Shown here one piece after another: positions 1 to 8,107 of a stretch of DNA of 64,000 bases. The DNA comes from Xylophilus rhododendri (GTDB lineage: Bacteria > Pseudomonadota > Gammaproteobacteria > Burkholderiales > Burkholderiaceae_C). The DNA is taken from contig NZ_CP047650.1 in assembly GCF_009906855.1 (NCBI RefSeq), forward strand, positions 3,720,001-3,784,000, read 5' to 3'. A program made the translations under genes and the position numbers. The first letter of the stretch is position 1, and every line of letters begins with the position of its first letter. The notes beneath the pieces are model-generated. The model was not told the DNA's origin. It saw only the letters and a list, made by a program, of their open reading frames with translations, and ran no database searches.

Positions 1-1470
1 TCGGCCATCCCGGGCTACGTTCCGTCGCCGCCGGAGTACGGCCTGAGCGCCGATGTGGTGGCGCAAGCCTTGCGCACGCTTGCGGTCGCCGAGGACAGCC
101 AGTTTTCCAGCTCCGACGAGGAGTCCGAGGATTCCCGCGGCAGCACGCAAACACCCGCCGCTTCGGTGCGGGAGCTGGTGCGGCGGTACCTGCAGGACCA
201 TCCCGAAGCGGACGGGCACACCGGCCGGCAGATCTGGACGGCGCTGTGCCAGGAGGGGCATGCACTGGAACTCAAGCGTGTGGCCATGGCCTGCCATCAC
301 CTGGTGCGCTCGCGCGATGCCCTGTCGATCATCGTGCCCTGCGCCCGCGAGCGCCGCTTTCGCCTGCTCGGCGAGGGCGAGGCTCCGCGCGTGACCTGCT
401 CGCAGCTCAACTGGGAGGTGCTGATCAAGCTCGCCGCCCGCAGCTGCGGCGGGCAGGAGGAACTGGCCGTCGTCACCGGCCGGCCTTACAGCGAGGTCCG
501 GGCCTTCGTGCCGGCCATGCGGTCGGCCGGCGCCCTGGAGGAGGGGCGCGGCGTGTCGGGCCTGGACATGCGTAATGCCGCCATACGCGAGGAGATGCTG
601 CGCATCCACCACCTGCTGCATCCGCTGCGAAAACGGACCCCGCTGCCCGACAAGCCCGAGGTGCCGGTCCACGGGCCGGACAGCGTGCAGCGTTTCCTCA
701 GCACCCAGCCGCCCGAGGAATGGTTCACCACCACCGACCTGCAGCAGCGCTTCGAAACCTTCGGCAACAACCTGTGGGTGTGGGACAGCCTCAAGCGCCC
801 GGTGAAACACTGCTGGGTGGAGAAGCGGAAAGATCCGTCGGCCAGGCGCTACTACTTCCGGCTGCATCCGCAGTACCGCGCAAGGCTGGCGCGCGCGGCG
901 GCGGACGTGGACTGGGCCGCACTCTTCGGCGGAAAGGAGCCGGAGCACGAGCCGCCGGAGCTGGCCGAACCGTCGATGCAGCCGGAGCAGCCGCAGGATC
1001 TGGCGGTGAAATCCGGCGGCATGGCGGCGCAGCCCTCGGCTCGCGTGGTTCCGGCATCGGCACCGTCAGCCGGCGGGTCGCCGGTGCGGCAGGTGGGCGA
1101 CCTCTGGGCCTATCTGCAAAGCCGCGGCGTCGCCGGCACGGATGCCGGCGACCCGGACCAGGTGCGGGAGTTCATGGCCACCCAGGGCCGCCGCTGCGGC
1201 CCGCAGGGCCAGCCGCAGGCCAGCGCCCAGGCGGTGGCGGCGGCACTGTCGGAGCTGCCGCAGCCCCGCCACGCCGTGCTCTGCCTGTCGGTGCAGCCCG
1301 GCTACCTGGAGGTCTGGCAGGACACGCAAGGTAGCTGGCAGGTGCAGCCCCCTTATGCCGCGGGGCTGTCCGCGATCCGCCACGATCCGACGGAACTCTG
1401 GCCGGTGCTGACACGTTTCTTCGACGGGTCGGCGCGCCGCGTGCAGCTGGTGCCGGTGCTGGAGGGTTGA
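1..1470 (+). CDS. Triple winged-helix-like protein A, candidate type III effector (5' end outside window)
   Basis: The reading frame is open from the first base, so the true start lies upstream of the window. I do not recognise the protein. It aligns end to end with the next gene and, without its C-terminal part, with the third gene. Three successive winged-helix-like modules are followed by a C-terminal domain of about 125 residues. Signatures shared by all three are a HxxGH/ACxHL-type helix, LHPxxxRTPxP and QPPxEWF. No signal peptide or membrane helix is visible in the part seen, and an acidic Ser-rich stretch precedes the first module. Its stop is 4 nt before the next ATG, so the two are co-transcribed. 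Effector status is inferred from the promoter of the third paralogue. Confidence 0.8.
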   Translation, partial: SAIPGYVPSPPEYGLSADVVAQALRTLAVAEDSQFSSSDEESEDSRGSTQTPAASVRELVRRYLQDHPEADGHTGRQIWTALCQEGHALELKRVAMACHHLVRSRDALSIIVPCARERRFRLLGEGEAPRVTCSQLNWEVLIKLAARSCGGQEELAVVTGRPYSEVRAFVPAMRSAGALEEGRGVSGLDMRNAAIREEMLRIHHLLHPLRKRTPLPDKPEVPVHGPDSVQRFLSTQPPEEWFTTTDLQQRFETFGNNLWVWDSLKRPVKHCWVEKRKDPSARRYYFRLHPQYRARLARAAADVDWAALFGGKEPEHEPPELAEPSMQPEQPQDLAVKSGGMAAQPSARVVPASAPSAGGSPVRQVGDLWAYLQSRGVAGTDAGDPDQVREFMATQGRRCGPQGQPQASAQAVAAALSELPQPRHAVLCLSVQPGYLEVWQDTQGSWQVQPPYAAGLSAIRHDPTELWPVLTRFFDGSARRVQLVPVLEG

Positions 1471-1474
1471 TGCC

Positions 1475-2902
1475 ATGTCGATGCCACCTCTGGATTCGAA
1501 CGGCGCTTGGTCCGCCCGGACGAAATCGACTTCCGTGCGCAAGACCTGGCGCCATGTCCAGGAGAGCCGGCGCGAAAGCCGGCGCGAAAGCCGGCGCGAT
1601 GTGCACAGCCCGGAACTGGCCGCATTGGCGGAGTGCAACAGCTCGCCTCACGACGACGGCAGTTTTTCGAGCGGCGCCGATGTGCACGCGGCGGCGCTGC
1701 AGACGGACCGGCCGGTGGACGAGCCGCTGGCCGCACTGGTGCTGCGCTACCTCGCGGCCCATCCGTCGGATGAGGGCGACACTGCCCGGGAAATCATGGA
1801 GGATCTGGAGAAACTCGGCCATGTGCTGGACATGAAGCTGGTGGCCTCGGCCTGCCACCACCTGGTCGGTGCCCAGAAGCTGGTGGGAACGGCCATCGCG
1901 GGCAGCCACATGAAGACCTTCCGCCTGCCGCAGACCGGCGAGCGGCCGGCCCTGCACCTCTCGCAGCTCAACCGCGAAGTGCTGCTGGTGCTGCTGGCCG
2001 GCAGCTGCACGACCTGGGGCGAACTCATGCGGGCGACTGGCAGAACCGAAAGCCAGGTCAAGGATTTCGTGCGCCTGCTGCGCCGCACGGAGGGCGCGCC
2101 GCGCGGGACCGGCCTGCCCGGCCTGAACCTGGACAACCCATTCGTGCAAGAGGAGCTGCAACACGTCCACGACATCCTGCATCCCCAGGCCACACGCACG
2201 CCCGAGCCGGCCGTGCCGCAGGCGCGCACCCATGGGCGCCACAGCGTGCAGCGCCTCCTGGCGGTGCAGCCGCCGCAGGAGTGGTTCAGCCGGGCCGCGC
2301 TGGAAAAGTATTTCGACATCCGGGGCTGCGGCAACTGGGCGCTGGAAAGCATCGAACGGCCTTGCAATCACGGCTGGCTGGAGAAGCGCTGGGACGACAG
2401 GAAGCAGTGTTTCTTCTTCCGCTTCGCACCCGCCTACCGCGCCCGCCTGGCGGCAGCCGCGGCCGGAGTGGACTGGGCGAAGGTACTGAAGCCCTGGGCG
2501 ATGCCGCCATGCCACCTGCGCAGCATGCTGGACTACCTGCACAGCCGCGGCATCGATGCGGCCGAGCCCGGCCAGGCCGGCCGGGTGCAGGAGTTCCTGC
2601 GGGCCCAGGGCCTGCGCTGCGTGCCGCAGGACGCAAGGCTGGCCAGTGCGCAGGACGTGCTGACGCAGCTCGGCACCCTGCACGCGCCCGGCCAGGCCGT
2701 GCTCTGCCTGCCGCTCTGGCCGGCCTACCTGGAGGTATGGCGCGGCGCGGACGGTGCCTGGCTGGCGCGGTCGCTGCTCGATGCCGGGCCCACGCCGCAG
2801 GACGCGGATGGCGCCGAGGGCGTGGCCCTGTCGCAGGTGCTGGAACACTTCTTCGCGGTGCCGGGCCGCAGCCTGGAGATCGTGGCGCTGCCCGGGGCTT
2901 GA
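1475..2902 (+). CDS. Triple winged-helix-like protein B, candidate type III effector
   Basis: This 475-residue unrecognised protein is a full-length paralogue of the preceding gene. Winged-helix-like modules lie at about residues 85-152, 163-220 and 256-325, and a C-terminal domain at about 345-475 contains GQAVLCLPLWPAYLEVW, close to the matching segment of paralogue A. The N-terminus is basic, Ser-rich and disordered-looking, with three tandem ESRR units at residues 30-41. The ATG at 1475 follows GGAGGG by 8 nt and sits 4 nt after the upstream stop; an ATG two codons later is the alternative. No secretion signal is seen. DNA or protein binding through the winged helices is conjecture. Confidence 0.82.
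   Translation: MSMPPLDSNGAWSARTKSTSVRKTWRHVQESRRESRRESRRDVHSPELAALAECNSSPHDDGSFSSGADVHAAALQTDRPVDEPLAALVLRYLAAHPSDEGDTAREIMEDLEKLGHVLDMKLVASACHHLVGAQKLVGTAIAGSHMKTFRLPQTGERPALHLSQLNREVLLVLLAGSCTTWGELMRATGRTESQVKDFVRLLRRTEGAPRGTGLPGLNLDNPFVQEELQHVHDILHPQATRTPEPAVPQARTHGRHSVQRLLAVQPPQEWFSRAALEKYFDIRGCGNWALESIERPCNHGWLEKRWDDRKQCFFFRFAPAYRARLAAAAAGVDWAKVLKPWAMPPCHLRSMLDYLHSRGIDAAEPGQAGRVQEFLRAQGLRCVPQDARLASAQDVLTQLGTLHAPGQAVLCLPLWPAYLEVWRGADGAWLARSLLDAGPTPQDADGAEGVALSQVLEHFFAVPGRSLEIVALPGA
1562..1597 (+). repeat. Three tandem 12-bp repeats encoding ESRR-ESRR-ESRR
   Basis: Three in-frame copies of a 12-bp unit (GARAGCCGGCGC) encode three ESRR tetrapeptides near the N-terminus of protein B. Copies two and three are identical. 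The first copy differs at one synonymous position. A 12-bp unit can expand or contract without a frameshift. The two paralogues lack it. Confidence 0.9.
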
Positions 2903-2911
2903 GCGGCCTGC

Positions 2912-2935
2912 TTCGCGCCGCCGGTCGGGCTTGCG
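2912..2935 (+). promoter_or_regulatory. PIP-box-like element with -10 (third tandem paralogue)
   Basis: TTCGC (2912-2916), 14 nt, then TTGCG (2931-2935): one base and one nucleotide of spacing away from the PIP consensus. A GAGCAT hexamer follows at 2967-2972, the spacing seen at the better sites in this window. It lies 60 nt before the ATG at 2995. This is the weakest member of the set on its own. Confidence 0.4.
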
Positions 2936-2994
2936 CCGCGCCAGCGCAAGCACGCCGGGCGTGGCCGAGCATGGCGGCTTTGCATCCTGTCGCC

Positions 2995-4059
2995 ATGACA
3001 TTTCCACCCACCGAGACCTGCGGCAGCCCGGCGCGGACTGGCTCCACCGGATCGAACGGCAAGCCCGCCGGCCAGGACAGGCGAGCACCCGCCTCGCCGC
3101 CTCCGGCGCTGGCCTTGCTGCCCTCGCGCAGTTCCGGCTCGGGCGATGGTGATGCCGGCTTCTGCAGCGTCGGCTGCGGCGGTGACGCGCCGGCTTCGTC
3201 CGGGCCGTCGACCTTCTCGGCGGCGCTGCGCTTGCTGATCCGGCGTTTCCTGGCCGAGCATCCGCGCGAGCGGGGCTATTCGGCGGCGGCCATGCGCCAT
3301 GCCTTCCATGACGCCGGGCATGCGGTCAACGCGCGCCAGATGACCGTGGCCTGCAGCCGGCTGTGCACTGTCGAGGGCGTGCTGACGATCGTCAGCGACG
3401 GCTGGCATACCCGTTGCTATCGCCTGGTGCGCAGCGGCGAAGCGGCGCGGTTCACTTGCTCGCGGGCCGAGTGGCCGATCCTGCTGGCCCTGGCCGCCGG
3501 CCGCTGCGCGAACGCGGTCGAACTGCAGCAGACCACCGGCCAGTCCGAGGGCGAGGTGAAGGCGCTGTTGGCGTCCCTGTGCAGGGCGGGTGCCGCGCAT
3601 CCGGACCAGGGCTTGCCGCGCCTGAACTTCAGGAATCCCCAGCTGCGCGCGCTGCTGCAGCGCATCTGCGCCATGCTGCATCCCGCCCTGGAACGCACGC
3701 CCCTGCCGAAGCGGCCGCAGCCGGCGCCCGACGGCCCTGAGACGCTGCTCGGCTTCCTGGAAAGCCAGCCGCCGCAAGAGTGGTTCACCGGCGCGGATCT
3801 GCAACGCCGTTTTCTAGGCCGGCGGCGGCACGGCTGGGCGCGGCGCAGCCTGCAGCATGCGCTGTCGCTCGGCTGGATCGAGTCGCGTGGCAGGTTGTGC
3901 AGCGAAGCCTTTCGACTGCGGCCGGGCTATCGCGACGAGATCGCGCAGGCGGCGGCCGGCGTGAACTGGGCAGCGTTCTTCCGCAAGCGGGATGCGGTGG
4001 GCGCCGCCGATGAGCCGGGGCCGAAGCGGCCGCGGCCGTCGGGCCAGACGCCGGATTGA
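2995..4059 (+). CDS. Triple winged-helix-like protein C, short paralogue with basic tail, candidate effector
   Basis: This 354-residue unrecognised protein is the third tandem paralogue. The three winged-helix-like modules are at about residues 76-145, 156-212 and 248-312. The C-terminal domain of A and B is missing and is replaced by a short tail with PKRPRP at 343-348, which resembles a monopartite nuclear localisation signal. Residues 1-70 are Ser/Gly/Pro-rich. The frame is open further upstream. I chose ATG 2995 (MTFPPTET) because it lies downstream of the -10 of the PIP-like promoter, whereas ATG 2971 overlaps that -10. The MTFP start also matches the gene at 50373-51266. Confidence 0.78.
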   Translation: MTFPPTETCGSPARTGSTGSNGKPAGQDRRAPASPPPALALLPSRSSGSGDGDAGFCSVGCGGDAPASSGPSTFSAALRLLIRRFLAEHPRERGYSAAAMRHAFHDAGHAVNARQMTVACSRLCTVEGVLTIVSDGWHTRCYRLVRSGEAARFTCSRAEWPILLALAAGRCANAVELQQTTGQSEGEVKALLASLCRAGAAHPDQGLPRLNFRNPQLRALLQRICAMLHPALERTPLPKRPQPAPDGPETLLGFLESQPPQEWFTGADLQRRFLGRRRHGWARRSLQHALSLGWIESRGRLCSEAFRLRPGYRDEIAQAAAGVNWAAFFRKRDAVGAADEPGPKRPRPSGQTPD

Positions 4060-4147
4060 TCCGGGCTGAGCCGGTCCGCGATCCCTCGCGCCAGGGGGCG
4101 GGGCTCACCATAATGCGGCTCCCGCCACAGCCCAGCCGGAGCGCGCC

Positions 4148-5293
4148 ATGACCCTTTCCCGCTTCCCGTCGCCGCAGGCAGCGACCCGCCACGCCGCGCA
4201 GCCCGGGCGCCGCCGCTGGCTGGCGGCCGCGGCGCTGGCCTCGGCCGGCCTGGCCGGATGCGCGCGGCCCGCGGTGCCGGTCGCGCCGGTAGTCGGCGGT
4301 GCGCAGGAGCATGCGGCCGACGATGTGCCCCGCATCGACATGCACAGCCATGCCGGCCGCGTCTCCCTGGGCCATGACGCCGCGCGCGCCGCCTCGCGTC
4401 CCTTCCTGCCGGTGGCCGAGGCGATGCGCGCCGGCGGGCTGGACGTGCTCTGCCTGGACATCGTGGCCGACGGCAGCGCCACCCGGGTCTCGGCCGACCG
4501 CCGCAAGATCGAACCCTGGCGCACGCCGGCACCCGGCGAGATGGCCGACTGGGCCCGCCTGTCCTTCGCCCGCGCCGAGGCCCTGATCGCGCACGAGGGC
4601 CTGCTGGTGGCCAGCGATGCCGCCGCCCTGCGGGCCGCCCGCCGGGCCGGGCCCACCGTCATCGTGTCCAGCGAAGGCGCCGATTTCCTCGAAGGCGATA
4701 TCGACCGGCTGGAGCAGGCCTGGCGCGAGCACCGCCTGCGCCATCTGCAGCTGACCCACTACCGCCCCAACGAGCTGGGCGACATCCAGACCGAGGCGCC
4801 GGTGCACGGCGGACTGACCGATTTCGGCGCAGAGGTGGTGCGGCGCTGCAACCGCCTGGGCCTGGTGGTGGACGTGGCGCACGGCACCTTCGAACTGGTC
4901 AGGCGCGCGGCGGCCGTGAGCAGCAAGCCCCTGGTGCTCTCGCACACTTCTCTGTCGCAGCGCGCCGGGCCGCGCAGCCGGCAGGTCACGCCCGAACATG
5001 CACGGCTGGTGGCGGACACCGGCGGCGTGGTGGGTGTGTGGCCGAGCGCGGGTGTCTTCTCCTCGATCCAGGCCATGGCCGAGGGCGTGGCCCGCATGGC
5101 CGACGCCATCGGCATCGAGCATGTGGGCCTGGGTAGCGACATGCTGGGCTTCATCTCGCCGCCGGTGCTGCAGAGCTACCGGCAGCTGCCCGAGCTGCGC
5201 GCGGCGCTGCGGCAGGCCGGGCTCTCGGCCGGGGATGTGACGAAGGTGATGGGCGGCAACTACCTGCGTGTGTTCACCGCCGCGGTCGGCTGA
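4148..5293 (+). CDS. Membrane dipeptidase (peptidase family M19), probable lipoprotein
   Basis: A 381-residue zinc dipeptidase of the renal dipeptidase family, expected to hydrolyse dipeptides at the envelope. The N-terminus has PGRRRWL followed by a hydrophobic stretch ending LAGC (about residues 36-39), which reads as a lipoprotein signal, possibly Tat-type. Metal-ligand regions are visible: DMHSH near the start of the mature part, [24 protein letters not shown] and GLGSDMLG. The length fits the family. It stands alone 88 nt after the three-paralogue block and about 20 nt before cca. Substrate cannot be assigned. Confidence 0.88.
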   Translation: MTLSRFPSPQAATRHAAQPGRRRWLAAAALASAGLAGCARPAVPVAPVVGGAQEHAADDVPRIDMHSHAGRVSLGHDAARAASRPFLPVAEAMRAGGLDVLCLDIVADGSATRVSADRRKIEPWRTPAPGEMADWARLSFARAEALIAHEGLLVASDAAALRAARRAGPTVIVSSEGADFLEGDIDRLEQAWREHRLRHLQLTHYRPNELGDIQTEAPVHGGLTDFGAEVVRRCNRLGLVVDVAHGTFELVRRAAAVSSKPLVLSHTSLSQRAGPRSRQVTPEHARLVADTGGVVGVWPSAGVFSSIQAMAEGVARMADAIGIEHVGLGSDMLGFISPPVLQSYRQLPELRAALRQAGLSAGDVTKVMGGNYLRVFTAAVG

Positions 5294-5312
5294 GCCGCCT
5301 AGACTCGCGGCC

Positions 5313-6557
5313 ATGGAAATCTACAAGGTCGGCGGCGCGATCCGCGATGCCCTGCTGGGGCTGCCGGTGCAGGACACCGACTGGGTGGTGGTGGGCGCCA
5401 CGCCCGAGGCGCTGGTCGCCCAGGGCTATCTGCCGGTGGGCAAGGACTTTCCCGTCTTCCTGCACCCCCGGACCCACGAGGAATACGCCCTCGCGCGCAC
5501 CGAACGCAAGACCGCGCCCGGCTACCACGGCTTCGCCTTCCACGCCGCGCCCGAGGTGACGCTGGAGGAAGACCTGGCGCGGCGCGACCTCACCATCAAC
5601 GCCATCGCCCAGCCGGTGGACGCCGTCGGCGCGCAGGGCCTGGTCGACCCCTTCGGCGGCCAGCGCGATCTGCGGGACAAGGTGCTGCGCCACGTCACCG
5701 AAGCCTTTCGCGAGGATCCGGTGCGCATCCTGCGCCTGGCGCGTTTCGCCGCGCGTTTCGCCGACTTCTCGGTGGCGCCGGAAACCCTGGCGCTGATGCG
5801 CGGCATGGTGGCCGACGGCGAGGTCGATGCCCTGGTGCCCCAACGCGTCTGGCAGGAAATCAGCCGCGGGCTGATGGAGCGCAAGCCCTCGCGCATGCTG
5901 GAGGTGCTGCGCGACTGCGGCGCCCTGGCCAGGCTGCTGCCCGAGGTGGACCGCCTGTGGGGCGTGCCGCAGCGCGCCGACTACCACCCCGAGATCGACA
6001 CCGGCGTGCACCTGAACATGGTGCTGGACATGGCCGCCCGGCTGCAGGCGCCGCTGGAAGTGCGTTTCGCCTGCCTGACCCATGACCTGGGCAAGGGCAC
6101 CACGCCGGCCGACATCCTGCCGCGCCACCTCGGCCACGAGGGCCGCAGCGCCCGCCTGCTGGCGCCCCTGTGCGACCGGCTGCGGGTGCCGCTGGCCAGC
6201 CGGGCGACGGCCGACGTGGTGGCGCGCGAGCACGGCAACATCCACCGCAGCGGCGAGTTGGACGCGGCGGCGCTGATGCGCCTGCTGGAACGCTGCGACG
6301 CATTGCGCCGACCCGAACGCTTTTCCGATGTGCTGCTGGCCTGCGAATGCGATGCACGCGGCCGTCTCGGCATGGACGAAAACGCCTATCCCCAGCGCCA
6401 GCGGCTGCTGGCCGCGCAGGCGGCGGCGCTGTCGGTGGAGACGGCGCCGGTCGCCGCCGCTGCCGCGGCCGCCGGCGCCAGGGGCCCGAAGATCGGCGAG
6501 GCCGTCACCCGCGCCCGCGTGGCCGCGATCGCCCAGGCCCTGGCTACATCACCCTGA
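5313..6557 (+). CDS. cca: CCA tRNA nucleotidyltransferase (multifunctional, with HD domain)
   Basis: This 414-residue enzyme adds or repairs the 3' CCA of tRNAs. [16 protein letters not shown] is the class II nucleotidyltransferase start, followed by the DTDWVVVG metal motif, the [10 protein letters not shown] motif and the [10 protein letters not shown] motif. A C-terminal HD domain ([17 protein letters not shown]) gives the phosphohydrolase/phosphodiesterase activities known in the proteobacterial form. The ATG at 5313 is chosen because the family begins at MxIYxVGG; the frame is open slightly upstream. Its last 14 nt overlap the convergent LytTR gene. Confidence 0.96.
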   Translation: MEIYKVGGAIRDALLGLPVQDTDWVVVGATPEALVAQGYLPVGKDFPVFLHPRTHEEYALARTERKTAPGYHGFAFHAAPEVTLEEDLARRDLTINAIAQPVDAVGAQGLVDPFGGQRDLRDKVLRHVTEAFREDPVRILRLARFAARFADFSVAPETLALMRGMVADGEVDALVPQRVWQEISRGLMERKPSRMLEVLRDCGALARLLPEVDRLWGVPQRADYHPEIDTGVHLNMVLDMAARLQAPLEVRFACLTHDLGKGTTPADILPRHLGHEGRSARLLAPLCDRLRVPLASRATADVVAREHGNIHRSGELDAAALMRLLERCDALRRPERFSDVLLACECDARGRLGMDENAYPQRQRLLAAQAAALSVETAPVAAAAAAAGARGPKIGEAVTRARVAAIAQALATSP

Positions 6558-7254
6558 ACTGCGGCTCGTAGGGCTTGCTGACGGTGAGTTCCTCGGACAT
6601 GCCGAAGAGCTTGACCCGCAGCCGCCCCATGTCGTCGCGCCGCACCCGTTCCACGAAACGGAAGTTCAGCAGGGTGGAGCGGTGGATGCGCTTGAAGAAC
6701 TTGCCGTCGAGCAGCTGTTCGAACTCGGCGATCGGCGTGCGCACCAGGCCTTCCTGGTCGGCCATCACCACCCGGGTGTATTTGTTGTCGGCCTGGAAGT
6801 AGTAGATCTCGCAGGTCTGGTAGACCACCATGTCGGTGCCGCGCGCGGCGGTGATGGTGGCCAGCGGCAGCACCGGTGGCCGGCCCGGCAGGGTGCTTTC
6901 CACGGCGCGTTTGTAGAGGCGGTCGAGGGCGCGCTCCAGCCGGCCGCGGGTGACGGGTTTGAGCACGTAGTCGACGGCGGCCACATCGAAGGCGCTGACG
7001 GCGAAGCTCGGATCGCCGGTGGTGAAGATCACCGCCATGTTGCCCGACAGCGCGCCGAGCCAGGAGGGCTCGTCGCTGTCCTTCATGTGGATGTCGAGCA
7101 GCAGCACATCGGGCTTGTGCTGCGCCACGGCCTGGACCACCTGCGCCACGCTGTCGACCCGGGCCACGATCTGCCAGCTGGGACGCAATTCCTGGATCAA
7201 GCCCACCACATGAGCCTGCTGCAGCAGGTCGTCTTCGGCGACGATCACTTTCAT
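6544..7254 (-). CDS. LytTR-family response regulator
   Basis: This 236-residue two-component response regulator has an N-terminal receiver domain ([12 protein letters not shown] acidic pocket, phospho-acceptor Asp in [10 protein letters not shown], Thr in IFTTGD, Lys in YVLKPV). A C-terminal LytTR DNA-binding domain covers about residues 130-236 ([15 protein letters not shown]). This is the AlgR/LytR architecture. No sensor kinase is adjacent, so the partner is unknown. The gene converges on cca with a 14-nt overlap. Its upstream region (7255-7527) holds no gene. Confidence 0.93.
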   Translation of the reverse strand: MKVIVAEDDLLQQAHVVGLIQELRPSWQIVARVDSVAQVVQAVAQHKPDVLLLDIHMKDSDEPSWLGALSGNMAVIFTTGDPSFAVSAFDVAAVDYVLKPVTRGRLERALDRLYKRAVESTLPGRPPVLPLATITAARGTDMVVYQTCEIYYFQADNKYTRVVMADQEGLVRTPIAEFEQLLDGKFFKRIHRSTLLNFRFVERVRRDDMGRLRVKLFGMSEELTVSKPYEPQFRVM

Positions 7255-7445
7255 GCCTGGCTCCGAACGGGTTCCGTCGTCGGACTCCCAAGACTCCGAA
7301 GATTTGCAGACATTGTTGCACCTATCGATCCGCGTTCACCCATAGAAGAACGCGAAGAAACTCACGGAAAGCACGGAATGTCAGAGGGCCGAAGCCCAGG
7401 GCACCAACGCGCCGGCCTCCGCGAGGACGACATTTCAGCTCTTGC

Positions 7446-7473
7446 ATTCAATCAAGAGCGCTTGTCATTGAAT
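7446..7473. other. Inverted repeat in a gene-free 273-bp gap
   Basis: ATTCAATCAAG pairs with CTTG-TC-ATTGAAT around an AGCG loop, giving an 11-bp stem with a 2-nt bulge. It lies between the 3' end of fthC and the 5' end of the LytTR gene, in locally AT-richer DNA. It could be a terminator hairpin or an operator. No other structure is recognised in 7255-7527. Confidence 0.5.
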
Positions 7474-7527
7474 CTAATCGAAAGTTTGACCGTCGAAGGC
7501 CCGATCAGCGGGCGGAAAACCTGTTCC

Positions 7528-8097
7528 TTAGGGCCAAACGACCCCGTTGTCATTCAGGATGGCATCGAGTGGCACATCGTGGGCTTCGGGCTCCAGGTCC
7601 GGCAGGAAACCCTGGGTGAAACCCAGGCCCACGGTGAAGGGCCGCGGCTCCAGCGCGGCCAGCGTGCGGTCGTAAAAACCGCCGCCATAGCCCAGCCGGA
7701 AGCCGCCCGGGCCATAACCCACGCAGGGCACGAAGAGCAGGGTGGGCACCACCAGTTCCGTGTCCTTGGGCTTGGGAATGCCGTAGGCGTCCTCCTCCAT
7801 GGGGCAGCCGGGGTACCAGGCGTGGAAGCTGAGCGTCTTGTGCTCCCGGTCGATCACCGGCAGGGCGATGCGGCGGCGCTGGGTTTCCCCGGTGAGTTCG
7901 CCGTCCTCCTTCCAGCGGTGCAGGGCGGGCAGGGGATCGAACTCCCCCTTGATCGGCCAATAGGCGCCGATGACCGCATCGGGCCGGCCTATCAGCCATA
8001 TGCGCATCACCCTTTGCAGCAGGTCGGCCCGCTGGAGCCGGTCGGGCAGGTTCAGGCGTTCTTCGATCAATGCCCGGCGAACGGCGGCTTTGTCCAT
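7528..8097 (-). CDS. fthC: 5-formyltetrahydrofolate cyclo-ligase
   Basis: This 189-residue enzyme is expected to convert 5-formyl-THF to 5,10-methenyl-THF with ATP. Family landmarks are the N-terminal basic KxxxRxxxxxxR-like segment (MDKAAVRRALIEERLN), the central GAYWPIKGEFD and the C-terminal VPCVGYGPGGFRLGYGGGFYDR. The ATG at 8097 is chosen over a 51-residue upstream extension because the family begins here and the extension would run through the divergent slt start. Only 10 nt separate the two starts, so each promoter must lie inside the neighbouring gene. The synonym is ygfA. Confidence 0.95.
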   Translation of the reverse strand: MDKAAVRRALIEERLNLPDRLQRADLLQRVMRIWLIGRPDAVIGAYWPIKGEFDPLPALHRWKEDGELTGETQRRRIALPVIDREHKTLSFHAWYPGCPMEEDAYGIPKPKDTELVVPTLLFVPCVGYGPGGFRLGYGGGFYDRTLAALEPRPFTVGLGFTQGFLPDLEPEAHDVPLDAILNDNGVVWP

Positions 8098-8107
8098 AAT
8101 TCCCTTG

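Noticed and set aside
2281..2994. N-terminal extension of paralogue C
   Set aside because: It is the out-of-frame shadow of paralogue B and lacks similarity to A or B N-termini.
7255..7527. 6S RNA gene next to the 5-formyl-THF cyclo-ligase
   Set aside because: The expected long interrupted duplex and conserved central bubble are not visible, and the gene's 5' side faces slt, not this gap.
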